Part shown: one piece after another, positions 1-12,300 of the stretch
Layout of the letters: every line of letters begins with the position of its first letter
How positions within the stretch are numbered: the first letter of the stretch is position 1
DNA from: Diplosphaera chodatii
Lineage: Eukaryota > Chlorophyta > Trebouxiophyceae > Prasiolales > Stichococcaceae
Reading direction: 5' to 3'
Length of the DNA: 64,000 bases
Assembly (NCBI GenBank): GCA_032358165.1
Contig: JAALGY010000002.1
Span: forward strand, 1-64,000
Made by a program: the position numbers and the translations under genes
Notes under the pieces: model-generated
The model's input: the letters and a program-made list of their open reading frames with translations, nothing else
Databases searched by the model: none
What the model was told of the DNA's origin: nothing

Positions 1-44
1 TTTTTCAACTTTGTCATCATGACGTCACTTGCTGACAGCTGGCT

Positions 45-266
45 GACCACACGCGACCGTCCGCGCATGATTCTGACGGTGCGTTCTACAGGCCGCCCAG
101 CGCCAGTGACGCCAACGACCATGCTCTCCCCGTAGGCAACGGGCCGCGGCGTCTTGGGCGCTGTCGGAGCCTCAGCTCCGGCACCTTCCGCTTCGACGAC
201 GTGGCGCCACGTAGACAGCAGGTGCAGCGCGCCTTCTCGCGGCTGCAAGCGTGTCACCGGGGCAAC
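45..266 (+). CDS. Partial exon of an unrecognised protein at the left edge
   Basis: An open frame runs from the stop at 42-44 to a good splice donor (GGCAAC followed by gtacgt at 267). It reads ...SDANDHALPVGNGPRR... then SSGTFRFDDVAPRRQQ and ends ACHRGN. The residue mix is that of a real, Arg/Ser-rich polypeptide rather than intron. A possible acceptor (ttctacag) would place the exon start at 92, so the true left border may lie between 45 and 92. I do not recognise the family. No following exon on this strand could be joined with confidence; a weak candidate lies at 530-690 (IVVGKDLTEDVS...CVALGAELASC). Confidence 0.35.
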
Positions 267-3200
267 GTACGTTCAGCAAACGCTTATGAGGATGCCTGCC
301 CGCTTTGCAGGCTGATGCGGGGTTTGGCTGCGGTTTTAGTGGTGTCACTGCCCGGGATCCCTACACATCTGCACACTAACTTGGTGCAGAGGCTAGTTGC
401 GCAGTGGCATCAGCCAGCGAGCGGTTGCACACAAGTGTCACATGCTTTAGTGGCCTGCCAGCCTTGCAAACCTCCTGTTCTGGCTCAAAAAGGCATGTGC
501 GGCAGCTGCGCAACTGCAACAGGCCGCTGGCCATAGTCGTTGGCAAGGACTTGACCGAGGATGTCAGCACCTGTGTAGCGCTGGGCGCCGAGCTGGCGAG
601 CTGCAGACGTCCACTGCGCGCCCAGTGCTGCACCACCGCGCGGTTGCGCCATTTGCTCTACAGCGCACCCAGCTCAGGCCAGGCAGCCGCCACTTGGCCA
701 GCTGCGGCTGATTTGGTACGCCTCCAAGGAGCGCCTACCTGCAGCAAAGCGTTCGGCAGCCATGCATACCATCAGTTTGGCATGTCAGCAGGCGTGCGCA
801 TAGTGCAGGTGCAACAAGGATCTGTGAAATTGATGATACTGGCTCAGAGTGAAATGCTGGCGGTCAAGCGACTTTGACAGTACCTTGCATGCGGTGCGTA
901 ACGAGCTGGAGCCCTGCAGTCGCTCCACATGCAAGTTGTGTTGCGCCGCTGCCGTGCTGGGCGCGTCAGCGCCGCGCAGTTGCTGACCCGTCGCAGGCTG
1001 CCTAAGCCTACAGAAAAAGAGTGCAGAGCCGATCAACGAAAGCTGGTTGCCAATTATCATCTCGGCGAAGAGTTACAAGTGTCCTGCTGGATGCGCTGCC
1101 GCAGTGCTGCAACAGGGCATCGCAGCAGAGTACACACGGTTGGTGCATCTCAAGAGCCAGACAGTACGTCAAACAATCAAAGCACGAGCTAGGCTCACCG
1201 GCGCATGGCAGAGCACGCCCACCGGCGTTCTCCCGACAATGCAAACATTGCAATGCACGCAGGGCAGCAGATCTATCAGTTGCAATCCAAGCATTACCAC
1301 ATATTTTATGTATTTTATGTATTCCCAGCGTGCTATGCTGCCATGGTCGTGAGCAATGGCCAAAGAAAGAAAAGAAAGCATATGCTGGACACTGATGAGA
1401 GTTGCGTGCACCCGGTGCGAGACTTCGGACGGCTGCTAGCAGCATGCTGGAGCTTGCTGTCAGCACTCCGATGGCAAGGGGCAGAGAAGCATTCCCTCCA
1501 GCCGCCCTGACGCAGCGCCTAGCAGGTGCATGCGTACGGCCGCCTGCAAATGTAAACAACAGAAGCAAAGGTGGATGCAGGTTTTCCTTGCGCTGCACGC
1601 GCTGCCGGCGTTCATTAGCATCGCATCGATGCAAATGCTGGTGGCACGTGGAACAGCTCATGCTCGGACATGCACCGCTGCTAAGCCCCCAGCAGCATCA
1701 GGATGTGTTGCAATAGCACCTCGATGGCATGACCATTCGAGCGTGTGCAATTTCGAGCGTTGCAGCCGGTGATGCTTGCCGTCCTTTCAACGGCACACTG
1801 CATTGCTCTTCGCTCTACATTGCACACCTCACGCTAGGCAGCTTCAACCTGTGATCTGTGTTGTGAGCTGGCTTGGCGGCAGCGACGGTGGCGGCGGGTG
1901 GAGGAGCAAGGCTGAGGTGGGGCGGGTGGGGTGGGGAAGAGCGCAGGTGCGTGCCATCGCCGGACTGGACGGGGGCTTAGCAACGGGAATGAGATTGGCC
2001 ATGCCCTCTGGCTGCGACCTGCGTGCATGAGCAGTTTCAACACTTTGTCGATGATTCCTGCAGCACCAGAGATATGTGCTGCTATCAGTGATCTTGCATG
2101 CAAAGCTGAGACGAAAGTGCAGTCTTAGCGTGAAGACTCACCTCGCTAGTTGTTGTAGGTAGGACTCTGGATGTTGCTGTAGCGGCCAGGAGCCGTAGGC
2201 TATTGTGCTTACAGTTAGGCTAGTCTAGAGGGCAGTTTGCAAACGAACAAATTGGCCGCAAGGCACTGGTGCAGTGCCTTAAGAAGTGATTCCACATCAG
2301 CATGACACAGCAAGTGCTAGAAGTTTCAATGCTGAAAGTATGTTGAAGCTTCAGTCCAAATGCAAAGCGATCCCAGCGGAGCACGAACCTTCAACACCAT
2401 ATAAACATGCATACCAATAGTCTGCTGCAGATCCGTACACCATCAAATGTTCACATATGCAATCAACTTGGCTTCCCTGCCTTTGCTTTTCCTCGGCGGC
2501 TGCGTTCTTATTTCTGCCATCGTCAGCTGTCCGACATGTCGTCGCTTCGCCCCAGGCTCGCTCCGCCAATTCATCTTGATCCTGCTCCAGGATGCTGCAA
2601 CCTGTATGATCGCCAGAAGCTTCGCTCCGTTCCTCTCTACAATCTACACCGTTGTGAACTCTGCTGTGCTGCATTAGTCTCCACATGTGTCTCCAACAAA
2701 GGTGCTACTGCTGCTAGCTGTCTTCACTTGCAGCAGCATTTATTACAAAAGCGGCGGTGCACACAGAGACGCTGTGGCACTTGCAGGAGGCAACTGGCTC
2801 GGACTGCGTCTGCTGCAGACCTGTATGTGGCTGTGGCGCTCCAGGCGGTCGGTCATCTCTGCCCGCAGCGGCCATCAAATGTGTACTGAGGCGTCTGCAT
2901 GTGACACTGCGGCACTTGCTGTAATGGTTGTTGGTCTTTTGCAGCAACACTCGTTCCCTGCACTGACACACAACAATGGCGAGCACACCGCTTGCTGCTC
3001 ACCGGGCGCAAATGTGATGGCGTGGCAGAGGCGACGCTTGCGGCTACCAATGCTGATGATACCTTCCAAGCCTGCTTTTCATCTTGTAAAGAACCTTGCG
3101 CAGGCTGCGCACATTGGAATTGGCAACATCTGTTGGTCATAAGCACGACTGGTGTCATTCTGGTGCCCTTGAAGTTGCTCTGCAAAGCATGGCGCATGCT

Positions 3201-5596
3201 CTTCGGACGTGCATGCATCAGTGATGAGTCCAATGCCTACCGATCGGCTGCAGCAGGCAACAAGACTCACCCAGCATGTAGCACAATTAGCAATGCCTGC
3301 CATGTCGACGTCACAGCATGTCAAACACATACACCTGCAGGGGAAGGCCCGTGCTGATAGCAGCCTGCACACGCACAGCGGGCTGCAACTCAGCGTGGCA
3401 TGGCGATTAGCAAGCATCCAAAACGCTCGCACATATGCAGTGGTAGTCCACTCATGCAACGTGGGCGCTGCTTGATAGATGACCGTGCGTCAGCTTGCGC
3501 ACATGACGGTATTGGTCTGCGGCAGAGGTGCGGCATGCCAGTTGCAGCTCATGATGGCAGTCCGTCATAGGGCTACTGCAAGAGAGTGTCTGATTTGTTC
3601 CTCGCCTCAAGGTGTATGTGTAATAAACAGGTCTCGCAACTCTGTTCACACCATCGGCATATGGCCAAAGCCTGCTGCAACCTGCATACAGTGCTGCCGG
3701 TGCGGGCAGCAGTATGATTGTTCATGCATTGAACGCGGGTGTAGGACTGAGCGTGGCTGTTGCTTTGTTGTACTATCAAGACGTCGCTGCACCTCTGTGC
3801 ATGTTGCATCCGTGCTGGGCACCATTCGGCACATCTCAGCAAATAGACAGACCATGCATGTCGACCCACCGCCAGATTGCCCATCGGTGGTGGATCGCAG
3901 AGAGCGAGCTCATCCAAGATGAGATGCAGAATCGGTTTAATGTATTGGAGCATCGATTGCACACATGCTCCGTTCTGCAACTGCTATATCTGATTAGGCC
4001 TGGCACATACACCATGATGGGCAATGCAATGCCATTGCAACGAATGGACGTCATGCCAGAGGGCTGCTGAAGATCCAACACCACCGCACTTGATGACACC
4101 ATCCTACCCGACCTGAGGTAGGATTGGCTGCAAATGCATCAGGAACATGTCACGTGCTCAGCTGCCACCACTGCAGATTGCCACAACAGCTGGCCAGTGC
4201 TCTGGTAACCTGCGAAGCACCCTTTGGCTGCAACGCCTTCTCCCACGAGTTCCCGGACTGTACATGTATAGCCACGCCCATTGCACAAACAGGGCTGATG
4301 TTTGCTGTGTCCACCCAGCTCCCAAGCAGCCGGCTTATCTGACGACATCGCCGCCTTGATGCCGGCAGCGTCAGAAGCAGCAGTTTCGGCAGCCGCCGCT
4401 ACCGCCGGCGACATGGCGCACACCAGCGCACCGCCTGCGTCCCGGCTCTGCCGGCAGCGCCTCGAGCTCCAGGGCTGCTGCACACGCCATGGTCTGTCTG
4501 CCTTCCCTCAGCAGCACGCTGCGCCAAGTCTGATGATGTTGCCTGCTGCTCGGGCCATTCCTGGGATCTGCAGGCAAAAAAGCGGCCTCAACAGAGTAGT
4601 AGGCAACGGCAATTGTACAGGGTGTAGCGGTGTGGTCTCGCAGCCCGCCAGGTTTTGAGTGCAATGAACAGCACGTATCCCAGAACATGTCAGATGTGGC
4701 TCCACAGAGGACGAAGCGATTGCTGTACATTTGAAATCACCTGAACGCAGCACGGGACGGCAACTACATGGCTTCGCATCATCAGATGCTACATGATGTC
4801 AGGCAAGCTGCTGGCGGCGGCGACGGCGGCACAGCTGAGTCCGCCTACAGCAGGTCACAGATAGAGACCTGTCAGTTTTGTGACCAGTGATATGCGCACA
4901 AAACTATCAACCGCAGCACTCCGAGTCAACAAGCACTGCATACCCGCCACATCACAGCCCAAGTTGTCACCAGCAGCCCCAGCACCTGAGATGGGCATGC
5001 GTCACCAACCATTGACTGCGACAAACACGAAGCACACCCCCGATGCCCTAATGGAAGACGTCAGCTGCAGATGTTGAGCCGTTGCAGACAATGGTCTGTC
5101 AAGTGCGGCATACCTCAGCGCATGAAAGGCAGTGGCAGCGGGCACCACAGCAACCGCACGAGGCGACTGCTTGCAACAAGCTACGCCAGTGTCCGCTTAG
5201 CGCCCTGCCATTGCTGTTGCGCCTAGACCTGCGCTGCCGCTGGCTGGGCTGTCGTGGCTGCTGCGGTCGCAGTGGCCCGAGTGCCTGCTGACACTGCGAA
5301 GGCAGCCACTACTGCTGCTGTTCTTGCTGCCTTGGCAGCAATAAGCCGCCATCTGCTGCGCCTTTGCCGGCAAACAGCCACTCCCTCATCTTCATCTGCA
5401 ATAGCACTTGCACCATGCTGCAACTGCTTCTTGCCGCTGCCTAGCTTGATCCACAGCAAGAGCGCCAGCCGTGGCCAGCCAAGCTCAACACAACCACTTG
5501 TAGAACACCATCCACGACAGCCCGCTTTCTCAGCCACTCACAAACCAGACATGGGCGGAACACAAGGGGAATTGATGACGTCTTGGCCTGCACCCT
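267..5596. other. Largely unassigned 5.3-kb region
   Basis: No recognisable conserved protein was found. Short open frames occur on both strands, for example 404-877 (+) and 2407-2889 (+), and a low-complexity Ala-rich frame at 4139-4483 (-), but none shows a family motif together with consistent splice sites. A small AT-rich direct repeat (TATTTTATG twice) lies at 1302-1320. The base composition is more AT-rich than the exons to the right. It is probably intergenic sequence, introns or untranslated regions of the edge gene. Confidence 0.4.
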
Positions 5597-5941
5597 CTAC
5601 AAGGGCGCAAGCTGGGCCGGAGGTAGCGTCAGCTGCGGCGGCATGGGATGGCCCTGCTTCAGGCTGAGCTCCTCTGCCACTGCCGACAGCAGCCTGCTGA
5701 GGGCGCCCACATGCAGTGCACGAAAGAGAGGGATGATGGCAGACGAAACGAAGCTGCTGGATGATGAAATGCAGATGCGCTTGTCAACCGCTACGTACTC
5801 GCCGATCGGCTGCTGCACATGGACGATAAATCCATGTGCAGAACGTTTGCCAACAACTTTGTTAGCTATGGCCCAGTCTGGCCGTAGACTGCATGCTGAG
5901 CAGAGTGAACCGCAGGAATTGTTGAAGATGATCGACTGCAC
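5597..5941 (-). CDS. Unrecognised C-terminal coding block downstream of WDR11
   Basis: A 114-codon minus-strand frame ends in TAG at 5597. Its second half has strong coding character: SSAIIPLFRALHVGALSRLL, then SAVAEELSLKQGHPMPPQ and a Pro/Leu-rich end (TLPPAQLAPL). The helical Leu pattern followed by a proline-rich tail suggests a genuine C-terminus. It is 430 bp beyond the WDR11 stop on the same strand. It could be a separate small gene, the last exon of an unresolved gene, or an alternative 3' end of WDR11 if the GTGTGA beside the WDR11 stop is used as a donor. No family is recognised. Confidence 0.3.
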   Translation of the reverse strand: MQSIIFNNSCGSLCSACSLRPDWAIANKVVGKRSAHGFIVHVQQPIGEYVAVDKRICISSSSSFVSSAIIPLFRALHVGALSRLLSAVAEELSLKQGHPMPPQLTLPPAQLAPL

Positions 5942-6373
5942 AAGGAGCGCTGCTGCGCAATTTCGGTGCTTTCATGCACACCTGACGCCGGGCTGCGGCA
6001 CAAGATGGGCCCAGCTTCAGCGGCCGTGTAGAGCCGCGTGCTACAGGAGGTGACCAGTGCACCCTTGGGTCCGGCACAAAGCGGTCAACCCAGCGCCGGG
6101 CTGTGCTGATGCGTACTGGTGCAGACCTACGCAAGAGGGCATCGTCCAGGCATGCGCAACAGCATGCCACAACATGTTGTGCAAGTGTGTCAACTGCCAG
6201 GATTGCAGCGATGCAGCAGATCGATGCTGCTGTCCGGTCGCTACCGGTACTTTGCCTGTTGGTGGTGCAAACACCTAAAGCAAGGATGTCGCTGCCAATC
6301 GACCAAAACCAGAACATATACAGCTGTTACGTTGGTCTGGCCTAAACCTTGCTATACCGACGATGGTCCGACA

Positions 6374-9300
6374 TCACACAGCCTGCAGAAGTTCCAATGC
6401 ATACAGCCGCAGATCTGCTTCCACCGACTCTGCGTGCTGCCCTGCATCGATGCCAGCATCATGCAGAACACTGGCAAAGGCTGAGGCGCAGTCCGGCAGT
6501 TGGACAGCCGTGAAGAGCGCCACAGTACCGTCGAAATCACCCGCGGCTGCCAGCAGTGCAGCCGCACGCCAGATGTGCCCTTCAGCCTGCATTTCAGCAG
6601 TTGCACATCACTTTGCCTTGCTGGTGACGGTCTACATGCAGGTGCAATGCTGTGTGCCCAATAGCTCATGACGTACTGACCTGCAAGGCATGTGTCGACC
6701 AGCGGTCCAGCGCAGCCGCCTGTGCCGGCAAGGACAGCGAACTAGCCGCCAAAGTGGCGGCATACCGCCAGAGGCCTGCATCCTGCAGCACAGCTGCCGC
6801 CTCCGCCACCAGACCTGCGCAAGGATGGAAGACAGGGACTCAGCCGCCGTACCCGTGACTGTTGCCTTGGTGCCGAAATCGTCTGCTGCATCAGGTACCT
6901 GAGGAGCACAACAGCGGGACGCCCAGGAGTGCATCGCCCACGCTTGCCGCATTGGCTGCCACCACCTGCAAGTGTGCTCGCCGATTGTCAGAGGACATTG
7001 GAGCAAGCCTTTGAACCTCCTGCTGCAAATGTACTTTTGTGCAGCAAATGCGCGCAGAAGCATGACGCCAAAGGAAGTCGCACACCTTGGCCGCCTGCCA
7101 CAGCAGGCTGCTGGCAGGCGGCGGCTGCGGGAGCGCCACGCTGGGCGCACTCGAGAGAGTCCTGCCCAGGGATCCTTGTCGCGCCGTCCCAGTGTCCGTG
7201 CTGTGCTGCGAGTTCAATGGACCGCCAGAAGACTGGAGGCCGTCAGGCACAGCGGCGGCGGCGTGCGCCAGGGCCAGGGTGCAGAGCGCGTCACGGTAGT
7301 AGCGCGCCGAGCGGTCGGGCGGCGATGCGAGCAGGAAGCCCACGGCGGAGTGATGGTCGCCCAGGCTAACGTATCCACCATGCGCCGCTCCTGCAGGCAG
7401 GCGTACCGGCTGCTGCGACCGAGCATTGTCACTGCCGCCACTGAGCTTAGGGTGAAGGCGGAGATGAACACCATAGTTTTCAAGTCCTTCTGCTGCATAA
7501 AAGTGGGCAAGTGCTTGGTCCAGCCAAGCGTGCTGCGCTGATGTTGAGGACGATGCACCCACCTGCTGGCGGTTGGAAGGTGCTGCGCCGCTGTCCATGG
7601 CCTCGTGCAAGGCTATGCGCTCCCGCGCCTCTGCCATCCCGCGCCTCTGCCAGCAGCACCAGCGGCTCCCACAGCGGCCTGCACAGCCTCAGCTGATACC
7701 CGTTAGCCACCCTGCATGAGTCTGGTCGCACAGAAGGGTGCCAGGAGAGCAGGCATCGTGGGATAGCAGTGATAAGGATCACCTGCCGGTACTTGATGCA
7801 GCTGTTGGGCTGCTGCTGCTCTCTGCTGTTCCCAGAGCGTCTGCCGACACCTGTGCAGCAGCCAGCGTGGCCGGCAGCTGCCGCCAGAAGTGGGCTTCCT
7901 CCTGCAACATTGGCAAGAATACATGTTGAGCAGCTGACATGAGTGCTTCAGTAGCAGACCAGCGCACTACCACTAGAGGCTTTGCGAAACGCAGATGGTC
8001 CACGACTCACCTCATCGTCCAGCACTCTGGCTGCCAGCTCAGCGCGGGCTGCTGCCGGGTTCAGAGACTCCACAGACGCCTCTGCAGCCACTGCTTCAGC
8101 GGCCAGCAGCGTGCTGCCGCCTCTCGCACTGGCCAGCACGGAGATGACCTCCGCCAGTGACGGGCCTGCCTCACCATCACCTGCAGCGTGACAACAAGCC
8201 TATTTGGGTGGCACGTTCGTAAGGTTGCAGATAAAGCAGCATGCCGGGCATTCTGGCGGTGCATGCATTGCTGCACACGCTCCTTCAGCTTTGCCGTCAG
8301 CCCTTACGTTGACTACCTGGCAGTAGCTCTGATGCGCGGCGGCTGTCGGTGCGGATGCGCAGCGCGCCACTGCCGGAGCGCTTGGCTCCACCATCGCCGA
8401 TGGCCAGGCTGTCGAACGAGGTCAGGCGGCCCAAGCCGGCGTGCGGCGAGAAGTCGGGCTCTCAGGCCCGCCAACCCACGACCGCCGCCTATGCCACGTG
8501 CTTTCAGTCATTAGAGTGACCGCAACCGCAATCAACAGACTTGGTTTGGCTGCAGCACAAAGTCTGCCCCTCTGCAAAGCAGGTGTCGCTGGAGAATGTT
8601 CTGGCTGCACCTGGGGTGCCGTGGCATGGCGGGCCGCCTGCCAGGCGCCATGGCAGCCCGGTGGCAGCACAACCCACACAGCTGCCTCAGCCCCCGCCAA
8701 GTCCTCCTCAGATGCCACGGCGTTGCTGACGGCGGTCGCCAGCACCCTCAGTGCGCCGCTGGGTACGCCCTGCACAACACAAGCACGCTGATATGCTAGA
8801 GCAGCAGCAGGCACATCAAATGATACAGCAAGCCCGTCAGAAAAGGCCTCCTGCAACCTGCGCAGCTTGGCAGACGACCAGGGAGATGCACCAAGTGACA
8901 GCAGGCAACAGCATTGCAGATGACATGAAACCCACCTGCTGGACCAGCAGCCGCAGCAGCAGGCCCCAGGCGGGCGGCAGCAGCGCGGCGGAGCCCAGGG
9001 GCGGCGCCGCCGCCAGGCCCCCGGCAGGCTGTGGCCATGCGCCGCCCACCGCCGCCTTCAGCCCAATGCCCCTGCATGTCAGGACAACCTGAGCATGCAG
9101 CACTTGATGCCTCGCAAAGCGTTTGGGAAATGCGACGTCACGGTCATCCTGAGGCTGTGGAAGGGACACGCAGGGAACAGACTGCTGTGCACCAGCAACC
9201 CTAGGGTTGAGGCGCAGGCTCTCTGCACACAGCAGGAAATATGATTACTGTTCAATCATACAAGATGCGAGGTACGGCAGGTCAGGCACCTCAGGCGGCG

Positions 9301-12300
9301 CGGGGCAGCGTCAGCGGCCTGGCAGGCGTCCAGCACCGCGACGCCGCCGTCGCCGGTGGCAGCCAGCGGCACGGCGCCCCCGCCCACAGGCGCCGGCAGC
9401 GGCGCCCAGCCGATGTCAAGGACGCGGCCCACTCGAGCAGCTGCCGCCACTGTCACCGGTCCCTGCAGTGCCGACACGATGCTGAAAGCACCCCCTCAGG
9501 CATTGACAGCAGCTGCGCAGACCGCAGGTGCTATAATGCCTCTGTCAATACTCCATCCTGCCTTTTCTGCGGTCAGCGTGCTGACAGTGAATGTGTCACC
9601 GAGAGGGTCAAGAGGCACCTGTCGCAGGTCCAGGCGTGACTCCAGCTCCCAGATGCCAAAGGCTCCGCTGGCAGACAGCACCGCCAGGCGGGCCTCGGTT
9701 GCGCCGCCCGGCACTGCAGTGAAGCATGTTTTGCCAGTGCTGTCACGCCTCAACCACACCAGTGCTGACATGGCGGCAAGCAGATGGTTCAAAGCAAGCA
9801 GGTGACCTCAGCAGCAGCAACCGGCGGGAGATGCAACGAGAGCCTTAGCCTCGATCCTGCGTGTTGCTTTGTGCACCTGGGTTGAATGGCACAGCTGCAG
9901 GTGCGGGCGGGGCGAAGTGCATGGCCGCACAGCACCCTGCCCTGTAGCAATGGCAGTGGTACGCCCGCTGCTTGTGTCCTACCGATACAGCTTGCCTGCA
10001 GCCAAGGTGAACACATATCTCAGCAAAATGCAGCCAGGCACAGGTGATCCACTTTGGGCTTGTGCATAGTGGCAAACTCGGATTCACACCAAGCTTCAGC
10101 AAGCTTTGCTTAGGCTGACATGTGGAACAGAACGTCACCCTCGGCGTCACCAAACACCATGAGGCTCCCCCCCGCCGCCACGGCGGTGCTGACCACGTCG
10201 CCGCCGTCCTTCATGCCCGCCGTCGGCCGCCTTGACTTCGTGTCCGTCACCTGCGGCAGAGCAGCTCGAGTACTGCAGCTGGTTACTGACGTCAGCCACG
10301 CAACAGCAATGATAAATGCTCTCTGCCCTGCTTGCTGCTCATTCCATGTGCCATATGAGGAATAGTAGCAGTGATGCACTAGACAGCACGGTCGAACATG
10401 CCTGTTTGCAGGCATGGGAGAGAAACTGGATACGGAATGCCCACCTTGCAGCCCTGCACCGCCAGCACGCCGATGCGGCCGGTGCCGTCCCCCATCGCAA
10501 AGGCCAGCCGCTCCGTTGGTAGGTCCTTCGCTGCAGCGGCCTGCGCAGCGCCGCCGCTTGCCTCAGCAGCCCTGCAGTGGGCGTCTCCATGTCATCCCGG
10601 TACCTCAGGGACGGGTGCGAGACGACTGATTATGAATGGTGCAGCTCACGCACACAACAGTGATGAGTCGACGGCAATCCAGCAAGCACGGCAATTCACA
10701 TCTTTGTAGCGAGCCTCTAGAGTACGTGTACAGACCTAGGAGGCTGCACTCAGCAGATCTGGGACTATTGGCCGGCGGTCGAACCTCACGCCGGCAGCAC
10801 TGACTGTCAGCAACGCATGTTGGGGAGCGCTTTGCGGGCGAGGGGGGAGCGGGCGAACAGCGCCCAGCGGTCGGGTGGCAGGCCGTTGGGCGCCAGCTGG
10901 GGGCGGTCCCTCGGCAGCGCCCACTCCACCGCGGAGAAGGGCAGGTCCAGCACCCGCAGCCGCCGCGGCGCCAGCCCGCCGCCCACCTACAGTGGCCAGC
11001 CGCGTGCACTGCTCGATAGACCATCCGCCCAATCTGTTGCAGTGGAAGGGCGTTGTGCATCGCGACTGTGTGCAACTAGCGGCCAGATCATCTGCTATTA
11101 GCAGCAGCAGCGTGAGCCGCATGGTTGCGTTCCTCAACTGGTGCATCTAATGTATGGATCAGAACTCCTATCTGGACATTGTACAGGATGAATAGCAAGA
11201 ACTGCTGATGTGCAGCTCCGCCAGCAGGGCAGGCACCAATCACCGCCTACAGGCTTCAGTCATCGCCCACAGGAGGAGACCTCACCGTCCAGACCTCGGA
11301 GGGCGCAGCGCGCAGCAGCACCAGCACATAGTGCCCGTTCGGCGAGGCCCGCACCACCAGCATTGGCAATGTCTCCACGCCCACCTGCACGGGGTGCATC
11401 CTCTATTTGATGTCAGCTCCTTGTGCAAAAACTCCCGAGTGGCAGCAACAGGTTCTCAAGCTTCGAGCGGTGCAGCAGACACAGCGGCAGCCCGAAGCAA
11501 CCGCTGCCGGTGTCATGATGACGCCTAAATCCTGGCAGCGTGCCTCGCAAAAGGGCGTGGAGCAGCGCGCCTGCACGTCCGTCGTCAGCAGGCTGTTGCG
11601 GAAGCCGCCGGCCGCCTTCTCGCTGTTGACGGTCACCATGCGGGCGTAGCGCCCAGCCACTGCACGCCCCGCACCACCTCCTTGTGGACCGCTGCATAGA
11701 ACATGTACGCAGTTAATCGATTGGCAAAAGGAAGTGCCACCCCAGGTAACTGCTCGACAGGGTCTGCAGATGTGCACAGCAGGCTGCAGGTCAAGAGCAA
11801 CCGCAAGCATCCGGTCTGCCCAATTGTGCTCCTGCCAGCACAAGCATTGAGCCGCTGAGAATGTGCCTCATCATTACGGATGCCAGGCGCTGGAACCTCA
11901 CACAAAGAGAGGGTGACGGCGGCAGACAGAGGCGACAGCGTCCCCCGCCGCAGCATGGCAATCTCCAGAGTCCCGGCCGCAGACACAACCGCCAGCACCG
12001 CCGCCACGTCGCCGCCGGGGCCGCTGCCAGCCCCGCGGTCGCCGCCCCCGCCCACCGGCACAGGGCAGGCGGCAAAGGTGGTGGCCGCTGCTGGCAACCT
12101 GCCCAGCATGCCTGCAGCAGCAGGGAACCTGGAGCCCTCGGCAATGCACTTGGAAGTTTCAATGTGCATAGATCATGGTAACGGCTTGCACTGGACGGCA
12201 GCTCACGAGCAGAGCAGGCATATGCTGCCTCAGAACAGCTATCTCAATGCCTAGGTGTGCATGTACATGACCAACTCAATGGCAGGCTTACCCTGCAGGG

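Noticed and set aside
4139..4483. Ala-rich minus-strand frame near 4.3 kb
   Set aside because: It is low-complexity Ala/Ser sequence without splice context or a family motif; the plus strand is equally open.
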